Source: CAVQRB01 sp963715055
Lineage (GTDB): Bacteria > Pseudomonadota > Alphaproteobacteria > Rhodobacterales > Rhodobacteraceae
NCBI GenBank assembly: GCA_963715055.1
Contig: CAVQRB010000017.1
Location: 62,001 to 126,000 of the forward strand
Reading direction: 5' to 3'
DNA: 64,000 nucleotides
Made by a program: the position numbers and the translations under genes. The notes below the pieces were generated by a model. That model was not told the origin of the DNA and did no database searches. It saw only the letters and a program-made list of their open reading frames with translations. Position 1 is the stretch's first letter. Each line of letters opens with the position of its first letter. Of the stretch, positions 1 to 8,082 are shown piece by piece.

Positions 1-378
1 GTCTGGTTCCTGCGCGGACGCTGGGACAAGGCACCGGCGTTTCTGTCCGAATTTCCCGATCTCGAACGCTGGGCGGCCAATATCGAAGCGATCGGGCACG
101 GCACGGTATCAAAGATGACGCCGGAAGCCGCGATCGAGCGGGCCACGGCCTGCACGCCCGACATGACGGAGGCCTCCGATCCGCAGGACCCGCAGGGCCT
201 GCGCCCGGGGATGCGCGTGACCGTGCATCCGGACGTGGATGGCGGTGAGCAGCCGGTGACGGGCACGGTGCTCCGCTCCTCCGCCGATACGATCGTGCTC
301 TGCCGCGAGGAGGCGGATGTGGGCAAGATCGCCGTGCACTTCCCGCGTGCCGGATACCGCGTGGACCCTGACACCTGA
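1..378 (+). CDS. Glutathione S-transferase family protein, C-terminal part (5' end outside window)
   Basis: The frame is open from base 1 to a TGA at 376-378, giving the last 125 residues of a protein whose start lies to the left. The first residues (VWFLRGRWDKAPAF, then FPDLERWAANIEAIGHG) look like the helical C-terminal domain of a glutathione S-transferase. They are followed by an acidic, beta-rich tail of about 60 residues (GLRPGMRVTVHPDVDGGEQP, ending HFPRAGYRVDPDT) that is not part of the classical GST fold. I recall such tails on alphaproteobacterial GST-like proteins. The N-terminal thioredoxin-like domain that binds glutathione cannot be seen here, so catalytic competence cannot be judged. 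It is followed by the FNR-type promoter of the next gene. Confidence 0.7.
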   Translation, partial: VWFLRGRWDKAPAFLSEFPDLERWAANIEAIGHGTVSKMTPEAAIERATACTPDMTEASDPQDPQGLRPGMRVTVHPDVDGGEQPVTGTVLRSSADTIVLCREEADVGKIAVHFPRAGYRVDPDT

Positions 379-409
379 GGCGCCCCACCCGCTGGGAAAT
401 TCGCAGGGC

Positions 410-423
410 TTGATGTGGATCAA
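410..423 (+). promoter_or_regulatory. FNR/FnrL-type binding site
   Basis: TTGATGTGGATCAA is a perfect match to the FNR-family dyad TTGAT-N4-ATCAA. Its centre (416.5) lies 41.5 bases before the start point predicted from the -10 element at 447-452, which is the class II activator position. This predicts low-oxygen activation of the cytochrome c gene at 480. Binding itself is inferred. Confidence 0.75.
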
Positions 424-446
424 CGCCAGCGCGAGTCCTTGGGCCG

Positions 447-452
447 TATGGT
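447..452 (+). promoter_or_regulatory. Probable -10 element of the cytochrome c promoter
   Basis: TATGGT is placed so that transcription would start near 458-459. No good -35 hexamer is present, as expected for a class II FNR-dependent promoter where the activator overlaps that position. A ribosome binding site (ACGGAG) follows eight bases before the ATG at 480. Confidence 0.5.
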
Positions 453-479
453 AATGACCAACAGTGACGGAGTTTCATC

Positions 480-869
480 ATGCGTTTTCTTCTGACAATC
501 CTGTTGGCGATGAGCAGTCCCGCTCTGGCGCAGGACGCCGAACGCGGCGAGGCGCTTTTCAGCCTGCATTGCGCCTCCTGTCACGGGCGCGAGGCACAGG
601 GCAACGGCCCCATGGCGAGCGTGCTGACGGTGCAGCCCTCGAACCTGACGACCTTGACCCAACGGTATGACGGGGTGTTTCCGGTCGAGCGTGTGGTCAC
701 CCGGATCGACGGGCGCGATCCGCTGGTCAGCCACGGCAGCGACATGCCGGTTTATGGATGGTTCTTCGAAGGTCAGGACGTGACGGCGAAAACCGCAAGC
801 GGACAGCCGATCCTGACCAGTCAGCCCGTCATCGACCTCATGGCCTGGCTCGAGTCGGTGCAGCAGTAA
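480..869 (+). CDS. Periplasmic c-type cytochrome (small class I)
   Basis: A 129-residue protein with a Sec signal peptide (MRFLLTILLAMSSPALA, cleavage near residue 17) and one haem-attachment motif CASCH at residues 31-35. A Met in SDMPVY (about residue 89) is the likely sixth ligand of the haem iron. The mature domain of about 110 residues fits a single-haem class I cytochrome c carrying electrons in the periplasm. Its redox partner is not encoded nearby: the upstream gene is a GST-like protein and the downstream genes are a convergent choline transporter ending five bases away. The perfect FNR-type dyad upstream suggests induction when oxygen is low, so a role in microaerobic or anaerobic respiration is likely but inferred. 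Confidence 0.85.
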   Translation: MRFLLTILLAMSSPALAQDAERGEALFSLHCASCHGREAQGNGPMASVLTVQPSNLTTLTQRYDGVFPVERVVTRIDGRDPLVSHGSDMPVYGWFFEGQDVTAKTASGQPILTSQPVIDLMAWLESVQQ

Positions 870-873
870 GGCG

Positions 874-1905
874 TCAGGAGAGCTTTCGCGGGTCGAGCAG
901 TCGGGCAATGACGCCGCGCCGGTTGATCTGTCCGATGCTCACCCCGTCGCGTTCTACCGCGACCGGACCGTCCTCGGCCACAAGATGGCGCATCACGTCT
1001 TCGAGTTTGGCGGCAGCGGGTACCGACTTGGTGCAGCGGTCCGATCCCGGCTCCATCACATCCTCCGCCCTGAGCACGCCGAGGGGGTTCATATGCGCCA
1101 CGAAATCCGCGACATAATCATTGACCGGATTGGAGAAGATGTCCTGCGGCGTGCCGCATTGCACGATGCGCCCGCCTTCCATGATGGCAATGCGGTCGCC
1201 AAGTTTGAAGGCTTCGTCGAGATCATGGCTCACGAAGATGATGGTGCGCTTGAGATCGCGCTGCAACTCCAGCAACTCGTCCTGAAGCCGGGTGCGGATC
1301 AGCGGATCGAGAGCCGAGAAGGGCTCATCCATCAGCAGGATCGGTGCTTTGGTCACGAAGGCACGCGCAAGCCCCACGCGCTGCTGCATGCCGCCTGACA
1401 ACTCCCCGACCTTGCGTTCGGCCCAGTCGGACAGGCCCACGATCTTCAACTGCGCATCCACCCGCGCCTGCCGTTCGGCCTTCGGAATTTCCGCCAGTTC
1501 GAGGCCAAGCGCCACGTTGTCGCGGACGGTGCGCCAGGGCAGCAGGCCAAACTGCTGAAACACCATCGACACGCATTCGCGGCGGACCCGGCGCAGATCG
1601 TTCGCATCGCTCTTGACCACGTCGCAGGACCAGTCGCCGTCAAAGACCCGCACCGACCCGCGCACCACCGGGTTGAGCCCGTTGACCGCGCGCAGGAGCG
1701 TCGATTTGCCGGAGCCCGAGAGCCCCATCAGCACGAGGATCTCGCCCGAGGCGACCTTCAGCGCGCAATCATGCACCCCGAGGATCTGCCCCGTGGCCTG
1801 CTCCACCTCGGCGCGTGTCTTGCCTGCGTCCATATCCGGCAGGGCCTTCTCCGGCGTATTGCCGAAGACGATGGATACGTTGTCGAATTCCACGGCGGTG
1901 GTCAT
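874..1905 (-). CDS. choV: Choline/glycine betaine ABC transporter, ATP-binding subunit
   Basis: A 343-residue ATPase of the ProV/ChoV type that powers uptake of a quaternary amine. Walker A is GLSGSGKST (about residues 61-69), the signature is LSGGMQQR and Walker B is ILLMDEP, followed by the switch histidine in FVSHDLDEA. The N terminus carries the extra 40-residue segment before the nucleotide-binding core that is usual for ProV proteins. The C terminus has a short regulatory region with one CBS-like half. The start at 1905 overlaps the stop of the permease gene by four bases (ATGA), so the two are translationally coupled. A much longer open frame continues upstream but only as a shadow of the permease. 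Substrate assignment to choline rests on the binding protein encoded at 2801-3727. Confidence 0.88.
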   Translation of the reverse strand: MTTAVEFDNVSIVFGNTPEKALPDMDAGKTRAEVEQATGQILGVHDCALKVASGEILVLMGLSGSGKSTLLRAVNGLNPVVRGSVRVFDGDWSCDVVKSDANDLRRVRRECVSMVFQQFGLLPWRTVRDNVALGLELAEIPKAERQARVDAQLKIVGLSDWAERKVGELSGGMQQRVGLARAFVTKAPILLMDEPFSALDPLIRTRLQDELLELQRDLKRTIIFVSHDLDEAFKLGDRIAIMEGGRIVQCGTPQDIFSNPVNDYVADFVAHMNPLGVLRAEDVMEPGSDRCTKSVPAAAKLEDVMRHLVAEDGPVAVERDGVSIGQINRRGVIARLLDPRKLS

Positions 1906-2738
1906 TTGCGGTCGACCCTGAGCATACGGTCTAGCATGATCGCCACGACCACGATGATGAAACCGCTCTCGAAGCCGAGCGAAGTATTGACCTGGTTGAG
2001 CGCCCGGACCACCGGCACGCCGAGACCGTCCGCGCCGACAAGGGCCGCGATCACCACCATCGAGAGCGACAGCATGATGGTCTGATTGAGCCCCGCCATG
2101 ATCTGCGGCAGGGCATAGGGCAGTTCGACCTTGAGGAGTTTCTGCCTCGGCGTGGCGCCAAAGGCATCCGCGGCCTCCAGCAGCGGTTTCGGGGTCGAGG
2201 AGATACCCAGATGCGTGAGGCGGATGGGTGCGGGCACCACAAAGATCACCGTGGCGATCAGCCCCGGCACCATGCCGATGCCAAAAAACACGATCGCGGG
2301 GATCAGATAGACGAAGGTGGGCAGTGTCTGCATCAGGTCGAGCACAGGGCGCATCGCCTGAAAGAGGCGCGGGCGGTGCGCGGCAGCGATGCCGATGGGC
2401 ACGCCGACCGCCATGCAGACCACGCAGGCCGAAAGAACCAGCGTGAGGCTTTCGGTCATCTCCTCCCAGTAGTCCTGATTCAGGATGAACAGAAAGCCCA
2501 AGACGACGAAGAGGCAGGTTTTCCAACTGCGCTGCAAGACCCAGGTCAGTGCTACGAAACAGGCGATGATCACGAAGGGGTGTGGTGTCTGCAAGACCCA
2601 GAGAATGGCGTCGATCATGGTCTCCATGAGCACGGCCAGACCGTCGAAGAACCATTCGCCGTTGGTCTGGAGCCACTCAAAGAAGCCTGCGGCCCATGTC
2701 CCGACCGGGATCTTGTTGTCGGTCAGCCAGTCAAGCAC
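1902..2738 (-). CDS. choW: Choline/glycine betaine ABC transporter, permease subunit
   Basis: A 278-residue integral membrane protein of the binding-protein-dependent permease family (ProW/ChoW type). It has about six hydrophobic segments and the cytoplasmic EAA loop (EAADAFGATPRQKLLKVELP) that contacts the ATPase. It begins with the soluble stretch MLDWLTDNKIPVGTWAAGFF typical of ProW-like subunits. It lies between the binding protein gene (62-base gap upstream) and choV (four-base overlap downstream). The whole set is one minus-strand operon choX-choW-choV. It imports choline or betaine for osmoprotection or as a carbon and nitrogen source. Confidence 0.88.
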   Translation of the reverse strand: MLDWLTDNKIPVGTWAAGFFEWLQTNGEWFFDGLAVLMETMIDAILWVLQTPHPFVIIACFVALTWVLQRSWKTCLFVVLGFLFILNQDYWEEMTESLTLVLSACVVCMAVGVPIGIAAAHRPRLFQAMRPVLDLMQTLPTFVYLIPAIVFFGIGMVPGLIATVIFVVPAPIRLTHLGISSTPKPLLEAADAFGATPRQKLLKVELPYALPQIMAGLNQTIMLSLSMVVIAALVGADGLGVPVVRALNQVNTSLGFESGFIIVVVAIMLDRMLRVDRK

Positions 2739-2800
2739 CGCGGGCTCCTTCGCTCTTCAGGGCAATGCGCGCACCGGACCATGCGGCGCGCGCGTCACGG

Positions 2801-3727
2801 TCACATGCCGAGGGCCGATTTGACCGCCGCAACGGCATCGCCGCCGTCCAGCGTGGTCACCCCGTCGAGCCAGGCGGGGATGATTTCGGAGTTGGCCTTG
2901 AGCCACTCCGTCGCCGCAACTGCCGGGTCGGCCCCATCATTGAGGATCGCGCCCATGATCTCGTTTTCCATCGCGAGCGTGAATTCGAGGTTGGCCAGCA
3001 ACGCGCCTACGTTCGGGCAGTCCGCGCTGAAGCCCTTGCGGGTGTTGGTGAAGACCGATGCGCCGCCGAGGTTCGGGCCGAAGAAATCGTCACCCCCTGT
3101 CAGGTAACCCATGTCGAAATTCGCATTCATCGGATGCGGCTCCCAGCCCAGAAAGACGATGGGTTCGTCCCGCTTGCTCAGGCGGTCGACCTGCGCCAGC
3201 ATGCCCTGCTCCGAGCTTTCCTTGACTTCGAAGCTACTCAGGCCGAAGGCATCCGCGTCGATCATCGACTGGATCAGGCGGTTGCCGTCATTGCCGGGCT
3301 CGATGCCGTATATCGTATTCTCCAGGGCGTCAGCATGGGTCGCGATGTCGGCGAAATCCGCGATCCCGAGGTCTTTTGCGGCCTTGTTCACCGCCAGCGT
3401 GTACTTCGCCCCGGCAAGATTCTCGCGGACTGTTTCCACCGTACCGGCCTCGCGGTAGGGCGCGATATCGGCCTCCATTGTGGGCATCCAGTTGCCCAGA
3501 AACACATCGATGTCGCCTTCCGCCATGGAGGTATACGTCACTGGCACCGACAGCACCTTGATGTCGGTCTCATACCCAAGTGCCTCTAGGACCACTGTGG
3601 TGGCGGCGGTGGTGGCCGTGATATCGGTCCAGCCCACGTCGGAGAAGGTGACTTCGGTGCAGTCGGCAGCGGCGCTGGACGCAAATGCGATCAGGGCCAG
3701 CGCCGAGACAGTTGATTTCGAGAACAT
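2801..3727 (-). CDS. choX: Choline ABC transporter substrate-binding protein
   Basis: A 308-residue periplasmic binding protein with a signal peptide (MFSKSTVSALALIAFASSAAA) cleaved before DCTEV. The mature start VTFSDVGWTDITATTAATTV and the segment DVFLGNWMPTMEADI match the ChoX/OpuAC family, where Trp and Asp residues cage the trimethylammonium group. Cys23 and a later Cys in GFSADCPNVG could form the disulphide known from ChoX. It is the first gene of the choXWV operon. A strong ribosome binding site (GGGAGA) lies six bases before the ATG, and a short palindrome (GCAGG-ATCG-CCTGC, 3764-3777) lies upstream and could be an operator. Choline rather than betaine is the more likely ligand, but this is inferred from overall resemblance. 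Confidence 0.87.
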   Translation of the reverse strand: MFSKSTVSALALIAFASSAAADCTEVTFSDVGWTDITATTAATTVVLEALGYETDIKVLSVPVTYTSMAEGDIDVFLGNWMPTMEADIAPYREAGTVETVRENLAGAKYTLAVNKAAKDLGIADFADIATHADALENTIYGIEPGNDGNRLIQSMIDADAFGLSSFEVKESSEQGMLAQVDRLSKRDEPIVFLGWEPHPMNANFDMGYLTGGDDFFGPNLGGASVFTNTRKGFSADCPNVGALLANLEFTLAMENEIMGAILNDGADPAVAATEWLKANSEIIPAWLDGVTTLDGGDAVAAVKSALGM

Positions 3728-3856
3728 GGTTCATCTCCCTCTATTATTTTCCGCAGAGGGTGCGCAGGATCGCCTGCAGGGTCAAGGCAAAACGAAATGA
3801 CCCGATCGAGCCCGTGAGAGACAGGGCAGATGATCCGGGACGACAGGAGCGCAGGC

Positions 3857-4609
3857 TCATGCCCTGTCGCGCACCTCACGGAACACACCGATCACCTTGG
3901 TGATTCTGCCCGTCTGGTCCGCCTGCCCCAGCCCGAAGGCTTCCACGGTCCGGGTCACACTGTCATCGGCGATGATGCGTTTCACGAAGTGACAATCCCC
4001 GCCTTTCTGCAAGACCCGGTTCAGTTGCTCGGTGACGTCGGCACGGTCTTCGGGGTGGATGAATTCCAGGCCACCATCCAGCGTCGGCACGTAGGTTTCC
4101 GGGTCCTTGCCATGCAGACGGTAGACTTCCTCAGACCAGAAGACATTCTTGGTCCTCGGGTTCAGGGACCAGAACCCGACCTTTGCGAGATCCTGCAAGA
4201 GCACCAGTTGCCCGAGGGCCTCTTCGGCTTTCTCCTTTGCCTTGATGACTTCGGTGACGTCGGTACCGATCGGATAGATCGAAGGGTCGCCGAGGGCGGG
4301 ATCGGAGGAGAAGAAGGTCTCGCTGTTCATCCAGATCGCCTCGTTGGTTTCCTTCGAGATCACGGACAAGACATGGCGCAGCTTGCCTGTCTGGCTTTCC
4401 ATCAGCTGCGCGTCGCTCTCCTTGATGGCATCCGCAGTGCCCAAGGGCGCAATCTTGAAGAAATTCTCCAATTCGGCGTGATGGCGTGCAGTTCCGAGCA
4501 CGCGGGCGGATTTCTCGCTCATCCGCAGGATTGTTCCATCGGTCGCGCGGTTCATCATGAATATCTGGGCATGATCCAGGATCAGGTCGAGATCTTGCGC
4601 AAGGCGGGG
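3857..4609 (-). pseudogene. Out-of-frame C-terminal PAS part of the CheB-CheR hybrid
   Basis: From about 4609 down to the TGA at 3857 a frame encodes roughly 250 residues with no start signal of its own. It begins DLDLILDHAQIFMMNRATDG and continues through two PAS-type sensory modules (ELENFFKIAPLGTADAIKES; VGFWSLNPRTKNVFWSEEVY) and a PAC-like end (EFIHPEDRADVTEQ). It is the natural continuation of the gene at 4582-7116, which stops after FPALRKIST. Adding one C to the CCCC run (the G4 at 4606-4609 on the plus strand) gives SEFPRLAQDLDLILDHAQ and restores one frame of about 1,085 residues. PAS modules bind small ligands or cofactors and would tune the output of the hybrid. Either this is a sequence error or the protein is truncated. 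Confidence 0.7.
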
Positions 4610-7116
4610 AACTCGGAGACGACCATGGTCACACCCTTCATCTGCCCGCGCATGTCGAAGAAGGGCGAACAGGTCAGCTTGTAGCGCGAGCCCCCCGAGG
4701 TGAATTCCCTCGCGATCGGCTCGCCAAGCTTCAGCGTCTCGTTGCAGATCGGGGCAAGCGAGGGGAAGTTTTCGGGCATGATGCATTGGCTGATGTGCGG
4801 GCTGGCGACGGGACGCTGAAGTGAGAACATCGTCGCTGCTGCGTTCGTAGCCTGGCTGATCTGCAAGGCGGTATCGAGCACCATGATCGCGAGGGGTGCG
4901 GTCTCGAGTACGGACATGAGTTCGCCCGTGCGTCCGCTGAGTTCCGCCGCCGTGACCTGCAACTCCTCGTTCACGGTGATCAGTTCCTCGTTGGTGGATT
5001 GCAACTCCTCGTTCGAGGTCTCAAGCTCCTCGTTGGTGGCCTGAAGCTCCTCGTTGGTGGATTGCAACTCCTCGTTCAACGACTGCAACTCCTCGTTGGA
5101 GGTCTCAAGCTCCTCGATGGTCTGTTGCAGCGCTTCGCGGGTGTTGGCGACCTCGTCTTCGAGAACGCGGATGCGGTCGGTTTCGAATTCGTTTTCCGCA
5201 GCCCCCTTGAGGGTCTCCACGCCGAACGTCCTGTCGATCTTGACTTCGCTGAAGACGACCAGTGCCGCGCGTTCGTTGATGTCGCGGGCGATGATCGGAT
5301 AGACGTCGAGCCGGATCTCGGCGTCCGCATCATCGGCAATCATATGACGCACGCCGGAGCGGTGTTCGCCGTTCTTCAAGGCCAGCGTCACGAGACTGCG
5401 CGCCTCTTCCCGGAAGGGTCTGCGCAGCAGGTCGATGTGCATCTTGAGGCTGGAGGTCTCATTCATCTCGATGAAGGGGCTGACATTTCCGTAGACGCGC
5501 ACGATGGCGTAATCGTCAGTGACGAGAACGGAATTCTTTCCGAGCGACAGAGCCAGCGCCTCGAACATCTGCCTGTCGGTGGAGTGACCCGTCTGGACCG
5601 ACTGCGCGGGCTTCATGCTGCGCGACTTGGGGACAGACCGTCCGCCCGAGAAAGGGAAATTCTCGGGCCGTCGGATCGAGCGGCGGCGGTAGATATGAGC
5701 GGAGGTGCCGTCCTGGACGAACATCTCATCCGACCCGGTCACGGATTCCGCCGTGCCGAGAAACATGATGGAGGAGTCCGCAAGCGCGTAGTGAAAGCGT
5801 GACATGACCCTGTGCTGCAAGGAGTTCCCGAAGTATATCAACACATTACGACAGCAGAGCAGATCCACTTTCTGGAACGGCGGGTCCTGGCAGACATTGT
5901 GGTCGGAAAAGAGGATGGCCGATCGCAGCGAGTTGATCACCCTGATGCCGTCATTCTGCTGGATAAAGTAGCGGTCCGCGAGGCTCTTGGGGATGTCGTT
6001 GAGTGCTGCGAGACCGTAGACACCCTTGCGCGCCACATCGAGGGCATCCTTGTCGATGTCCGTCGCAAAAATCTGCACGTGATCCTTGAGTGGCACATTG
6101 GCACCGCCAAGGGCCTCGCTCAGCAGGATGGCAATGGAATAGGCTTCCTCGCCCGTGGCGCAGCCGGCGATCCAGACCCGGAACGGACGGTTGTCCTTCT
6201 TTTGCAACAGGGCCGGCAAGAGCTCCTTGAGCTGCTCGAATTCCGACTTGTCGCGGAAAAACCGTGTGACTGAAATCAGGAGATCCTTGAAGAGCGCATC
6301 GACCGCATTCGGGTTGACCCGGCAGAACTGTGTATACTCCTCATGATTTTCGATCCCCAGCGCCATCATGCGCCGCTCGATCCGCCGGTTGATCGTCGTT
6401 TGCTTGTACTCGCGGAAATCGACGCGGGTGCGGGCCAGAAGGATCTGGAGCAGATCCGAGGAGGCGTTCTTTTCCGAGGAATCCTGGCGGAAAGCGTCGA
6501 AATCCCTTGGCGAGGTCAGTATCTTCTGGAGATGGGTTCCGATCTCGAAGGGGCGCAGGACGAGGTCCACGCATCCGGTCTGCATCGCCGCCATTGGCAT
6601 GCCGTCATATTTGGCGCTGTCGGTGTCCTGGGCTATGGTGATGCCACCCGCTTCGCGGATCGCTTGCACGCCATAGGCGCCGTCGGTGCCGGTCCCGGAG
6701 AGAATGACGGCCATGGAGCGTTCGCCGTGCTTGTCCGCAAGGCTCAGCAGAAAGCGGTCGACGGACGGTTTAGGCGATGCGACCTCATGGCTGGGCGGCA
6801 TGAGGCGGAGTTTTTCGCCATCATAGATGATGTCGGTCTTGGGCGGGGTCACATAGATGACATTGGGTTCGGGCTCAAGGCCGTCCGTCACATCCTGCAC
6901 CACCAGGCTGGTCTGGCGCGCCACCAGTTCGGTCATCAGGCTCTTGTGGTGCGGTGACATGTGCTGCACCACGATATAGGCGACATCGAGGTCAGTCGGC
7001 AGCGTGGCCACAAGTTCGCGGATCGCTTCGAGCCCCCCTGCTGAAGACCCGATACCGATGATGGTTATACCGCGCGCATCAGATATAGCCAATTCAACTC
7101 TCCCTTGAACTTTCAT
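4582..7116 (-). CDS. CheB-CheR-PAS hybrid chemotaxis-type signalling protein
   Basis: The readable frame is 844 residues. Order of parts: a CheB methylesterase domain (about 15-200) with GSSAGG holding the catalytic Ser, VVQHM the His and SGTGTDG the Asp; a CheR methyltransferase domain (about 225-490) with the SAM-binding stretch WIAGCATGEEAYSIAIL and a CRNVLIYF motif; a PAS-like module (about 520-640); a long coiled coil made of SNEEL/TNEEL repeats (about 655-730); and a PAS module (about 735-840). No CheB receiver domain is present. Such hybrids without receptors nearby are thought to act in signalling networks other than flagellar chemotaxis. The ATG at 7116 is preferred over a TTG at 7125. 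The frame ends early at 4582 because of a probable one-base loss at 4606-4609. Confidence 0.85.
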   Translation of the reverse strand: MKVQGRVELAISDARGITIIGIGSSAGGLEAIRELVATLPTDLDVAYIVVQHMSPHHKSLMTELVARQTSLVVQDVTDGLEPEPNVIYVTPPKTDIIYDGEKLRLMPPSHEVASPKPSVDRFLLSLADKHGERSMAVILSGTGTDGAYGVQAIREAGGITIAQDTDSAKYDGMPMAAMQTGCVDLVLRPFEIGTHLQKILTSPRDFDAFRQDSSEKNASSDLLQILLARTRVDFREYKQTTINRRIERRMMALGIENHEEYTQFCRVNPNAVDALFKDLLISVTRFFRDKSEFEQLKELLPALLQKKDNRPFRVWIAGCATGEEAYSIAILLSEALGGANVPLKDHVQIFATDIDKDALDVARKGVYGLAALNDIPKSLADRYFIQQNDGIRVINSLRSAILFSDHNVCQDPPFQKVDLLCCRNVLIYFGNSLQHRVMSRFHYALADSSIMFLGTAESVTGSDEMFVQDGTSAHIYRRRSIRRPENFPFSGGRSVPKSRSMKPAQSVQTGHSTDRQMFEALALSLGKNSVLVTDDYAIVRVYGNVSPFIEMNETSSLKMHIDLLRRPFREEARSLVTLALKNGEHRSGVRHMIADDADAEIRLDVYPIIARDINERAALVVFSEVKIDRTFGVETLKGAAENEFETDRIRVLEDEVANTREALQQTIEELETSNEELQSLNEELQSTNEELQATNEELETSNEELQSTNEELITVNEELQVTAAELSGRTGELMSVLETAPLAIMVLDTALQISQATNAAATMFSLQRPVASPHISQCIMPENFPSLAPICNETLKLGEPIAREFTSGGSRYKLTCSPFFDMRGQMKGVTMVVSEFPALRKIST
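4957..5121 (-). repeat. 21-base in-gene repeats encoding a heptad coiled coil
   Basis: About eight imperfect 21-base units encode the 7-residue repeat (S/T)NEEL(Q/E)x. The protein forms a continuous coiled coil between the two PAS-like modules of the CheB-CheR hybrid, where it would transmit conformational signals. The units vary at the third codon position, as expected of an old protein repeat rather than a recent DNA duplication. Confidence 0.85.
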
Positions 7117-7341
7117 CAACCTCAAGTTGGGCGACGAGAAGAATTCAACGCGTTTTCAGCTTTTCGGCAACCTTTGGTTGTAGTGCGTAATCACCACAGT
7201 TTCCGCTTCAAGACCAGACCTTGCGCACGATAAATTTTTGCCTGTGCTCCGCGCAACAGGCAGCGAACGGTGCATTTACGCTCTTTCCATCCAACTCGCG
7301 CATTTTTCAAAGGTGTGCTTATTGAAAAACGGTGCCGTACC

Positions 7342-8031
7342 ATGACCAGTGATTTCCCGACGCCTGCAGTGAAACCGGAATTTTCAGACCGGACGATGAC
7401 CTTGAACCTGATCCTGAAGGGGGCAGGCGGGATTTCGCTGCGCTCCTGCGAAGTCATCGGTCGCGGCTTCCGTCACAGGACATCTTTCCAACAGGTCAGC
7501 GCCATCGATGATGTCCTGGTTGAAGACCTGGCGCAGGCCATCCGGGAATGCTTAGCGAGCCTGCCGGATGGCACGCGCGTGCTCTCCCTGCCCGATTTCC
7601 TCGTGGAGTTGCCCGGTCTGGCGCTCTCCGGTGCACATGTGATGATCATGGAAATCAAGGATGGAATGCGCAACGCGATTTTCCGCTTCAAGGAGTTTCT
7701 GGGCTCCGTGGACAATGCGTTCCGCGACGAGATGGGTTTTCACGAGCCCTTTGCCAACCATGCCGAGAGGCTCGCGATCAACGTGCTGGCGGACATCTGC
7801 CTGCCTTTGCTGAACCTTTCGCGACAACTCGACTTCGCCCCTGCCGGGATGCGCGTGGGCATTCCCTTCGAACTGCGCGACCGGGTTCAGGAATTCGAGT
7901 TTCAGACCGAACTGCTCAAGCGGTTCATCTTCAATGCGGGTCTGGGGCACGAACGTGCGTCGCAAGCCTATCTGCAAACCGGACCTGCGGTCTTCTCACT
8001 GGACTGGCAGGATCAGCCACCGCGGCAGTAG
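7342..8031 (+). CDS. Hypothetical protein, divergent from the CheB-CheR hybrid
   Basis: A 229-residue protein that I do not recognise. It has no signal peptide or membrane segment. The N terminus to about residue 110 looks alpha/beta (MTLNLILKGAGGISLRSCEV, then VLSLPDFLVELPGLALSGAH). The rest looks mainly helical (MEIKDGMRNAIFRFKEFLGS; ERLAINVLADICLPLLNLSR; VQEFEFQTELLKRFIFNAGL). I chose the ATG at 7342; the frame stays open back to 7270, and an in-frame ATG at 7396 is possible. It is transcribed away from the CheB-CheR hybrid across a 225-base divergent region, so a link to that signalling protein is possible but not shown. Confidence 0.65.
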   Translation: MTSDFPTPAVKPEFSDRTMTLNLILKGAGGISLRSCEVIGRGFRHRTSFQQVSAIDDVLVEDLAQAIRECLASLPDGTRVLSLPDFLVELPGLALSGAHVMIMEIKDGMRNAIFRFKEFLGSVDNAFRDEMGFHEPFANHAERLAINVLADICLPLLNLSRQLDFAPAGMRVGIPFELRDRVQEFEFQTELLKRFIFNAGLGHERASQAYLQTGPAVFSLDWQDQPPRQ

Positions 8032-8082
8032 CCCGGCCGGCACAAGGCGGCTATAGAAGGATCAAACCATCGAGACCGCCGC

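Noticed and set aside
2211..3107. Plus-strand frame of 298 codons over choW/choX
   Set aside because: Shadow of the opposite strand; the translation is compositionally odd and has no recognisable domain.
4600..4615. Programmed -1 frameshifting in the cheB-cheR hybrid
   Set aside because: The CCCC run lacks a proper slippery heptamer and no downstream stem or stop-codon context is visible; a one-base error explains it better.
4957..5121. The 21-base repeats as a CRISPR array or non-coding repeat
   Set aside because: They are in frame, have no spacers of constant length and encode a regular coiled coil inside the CheB-CheR hybrid.
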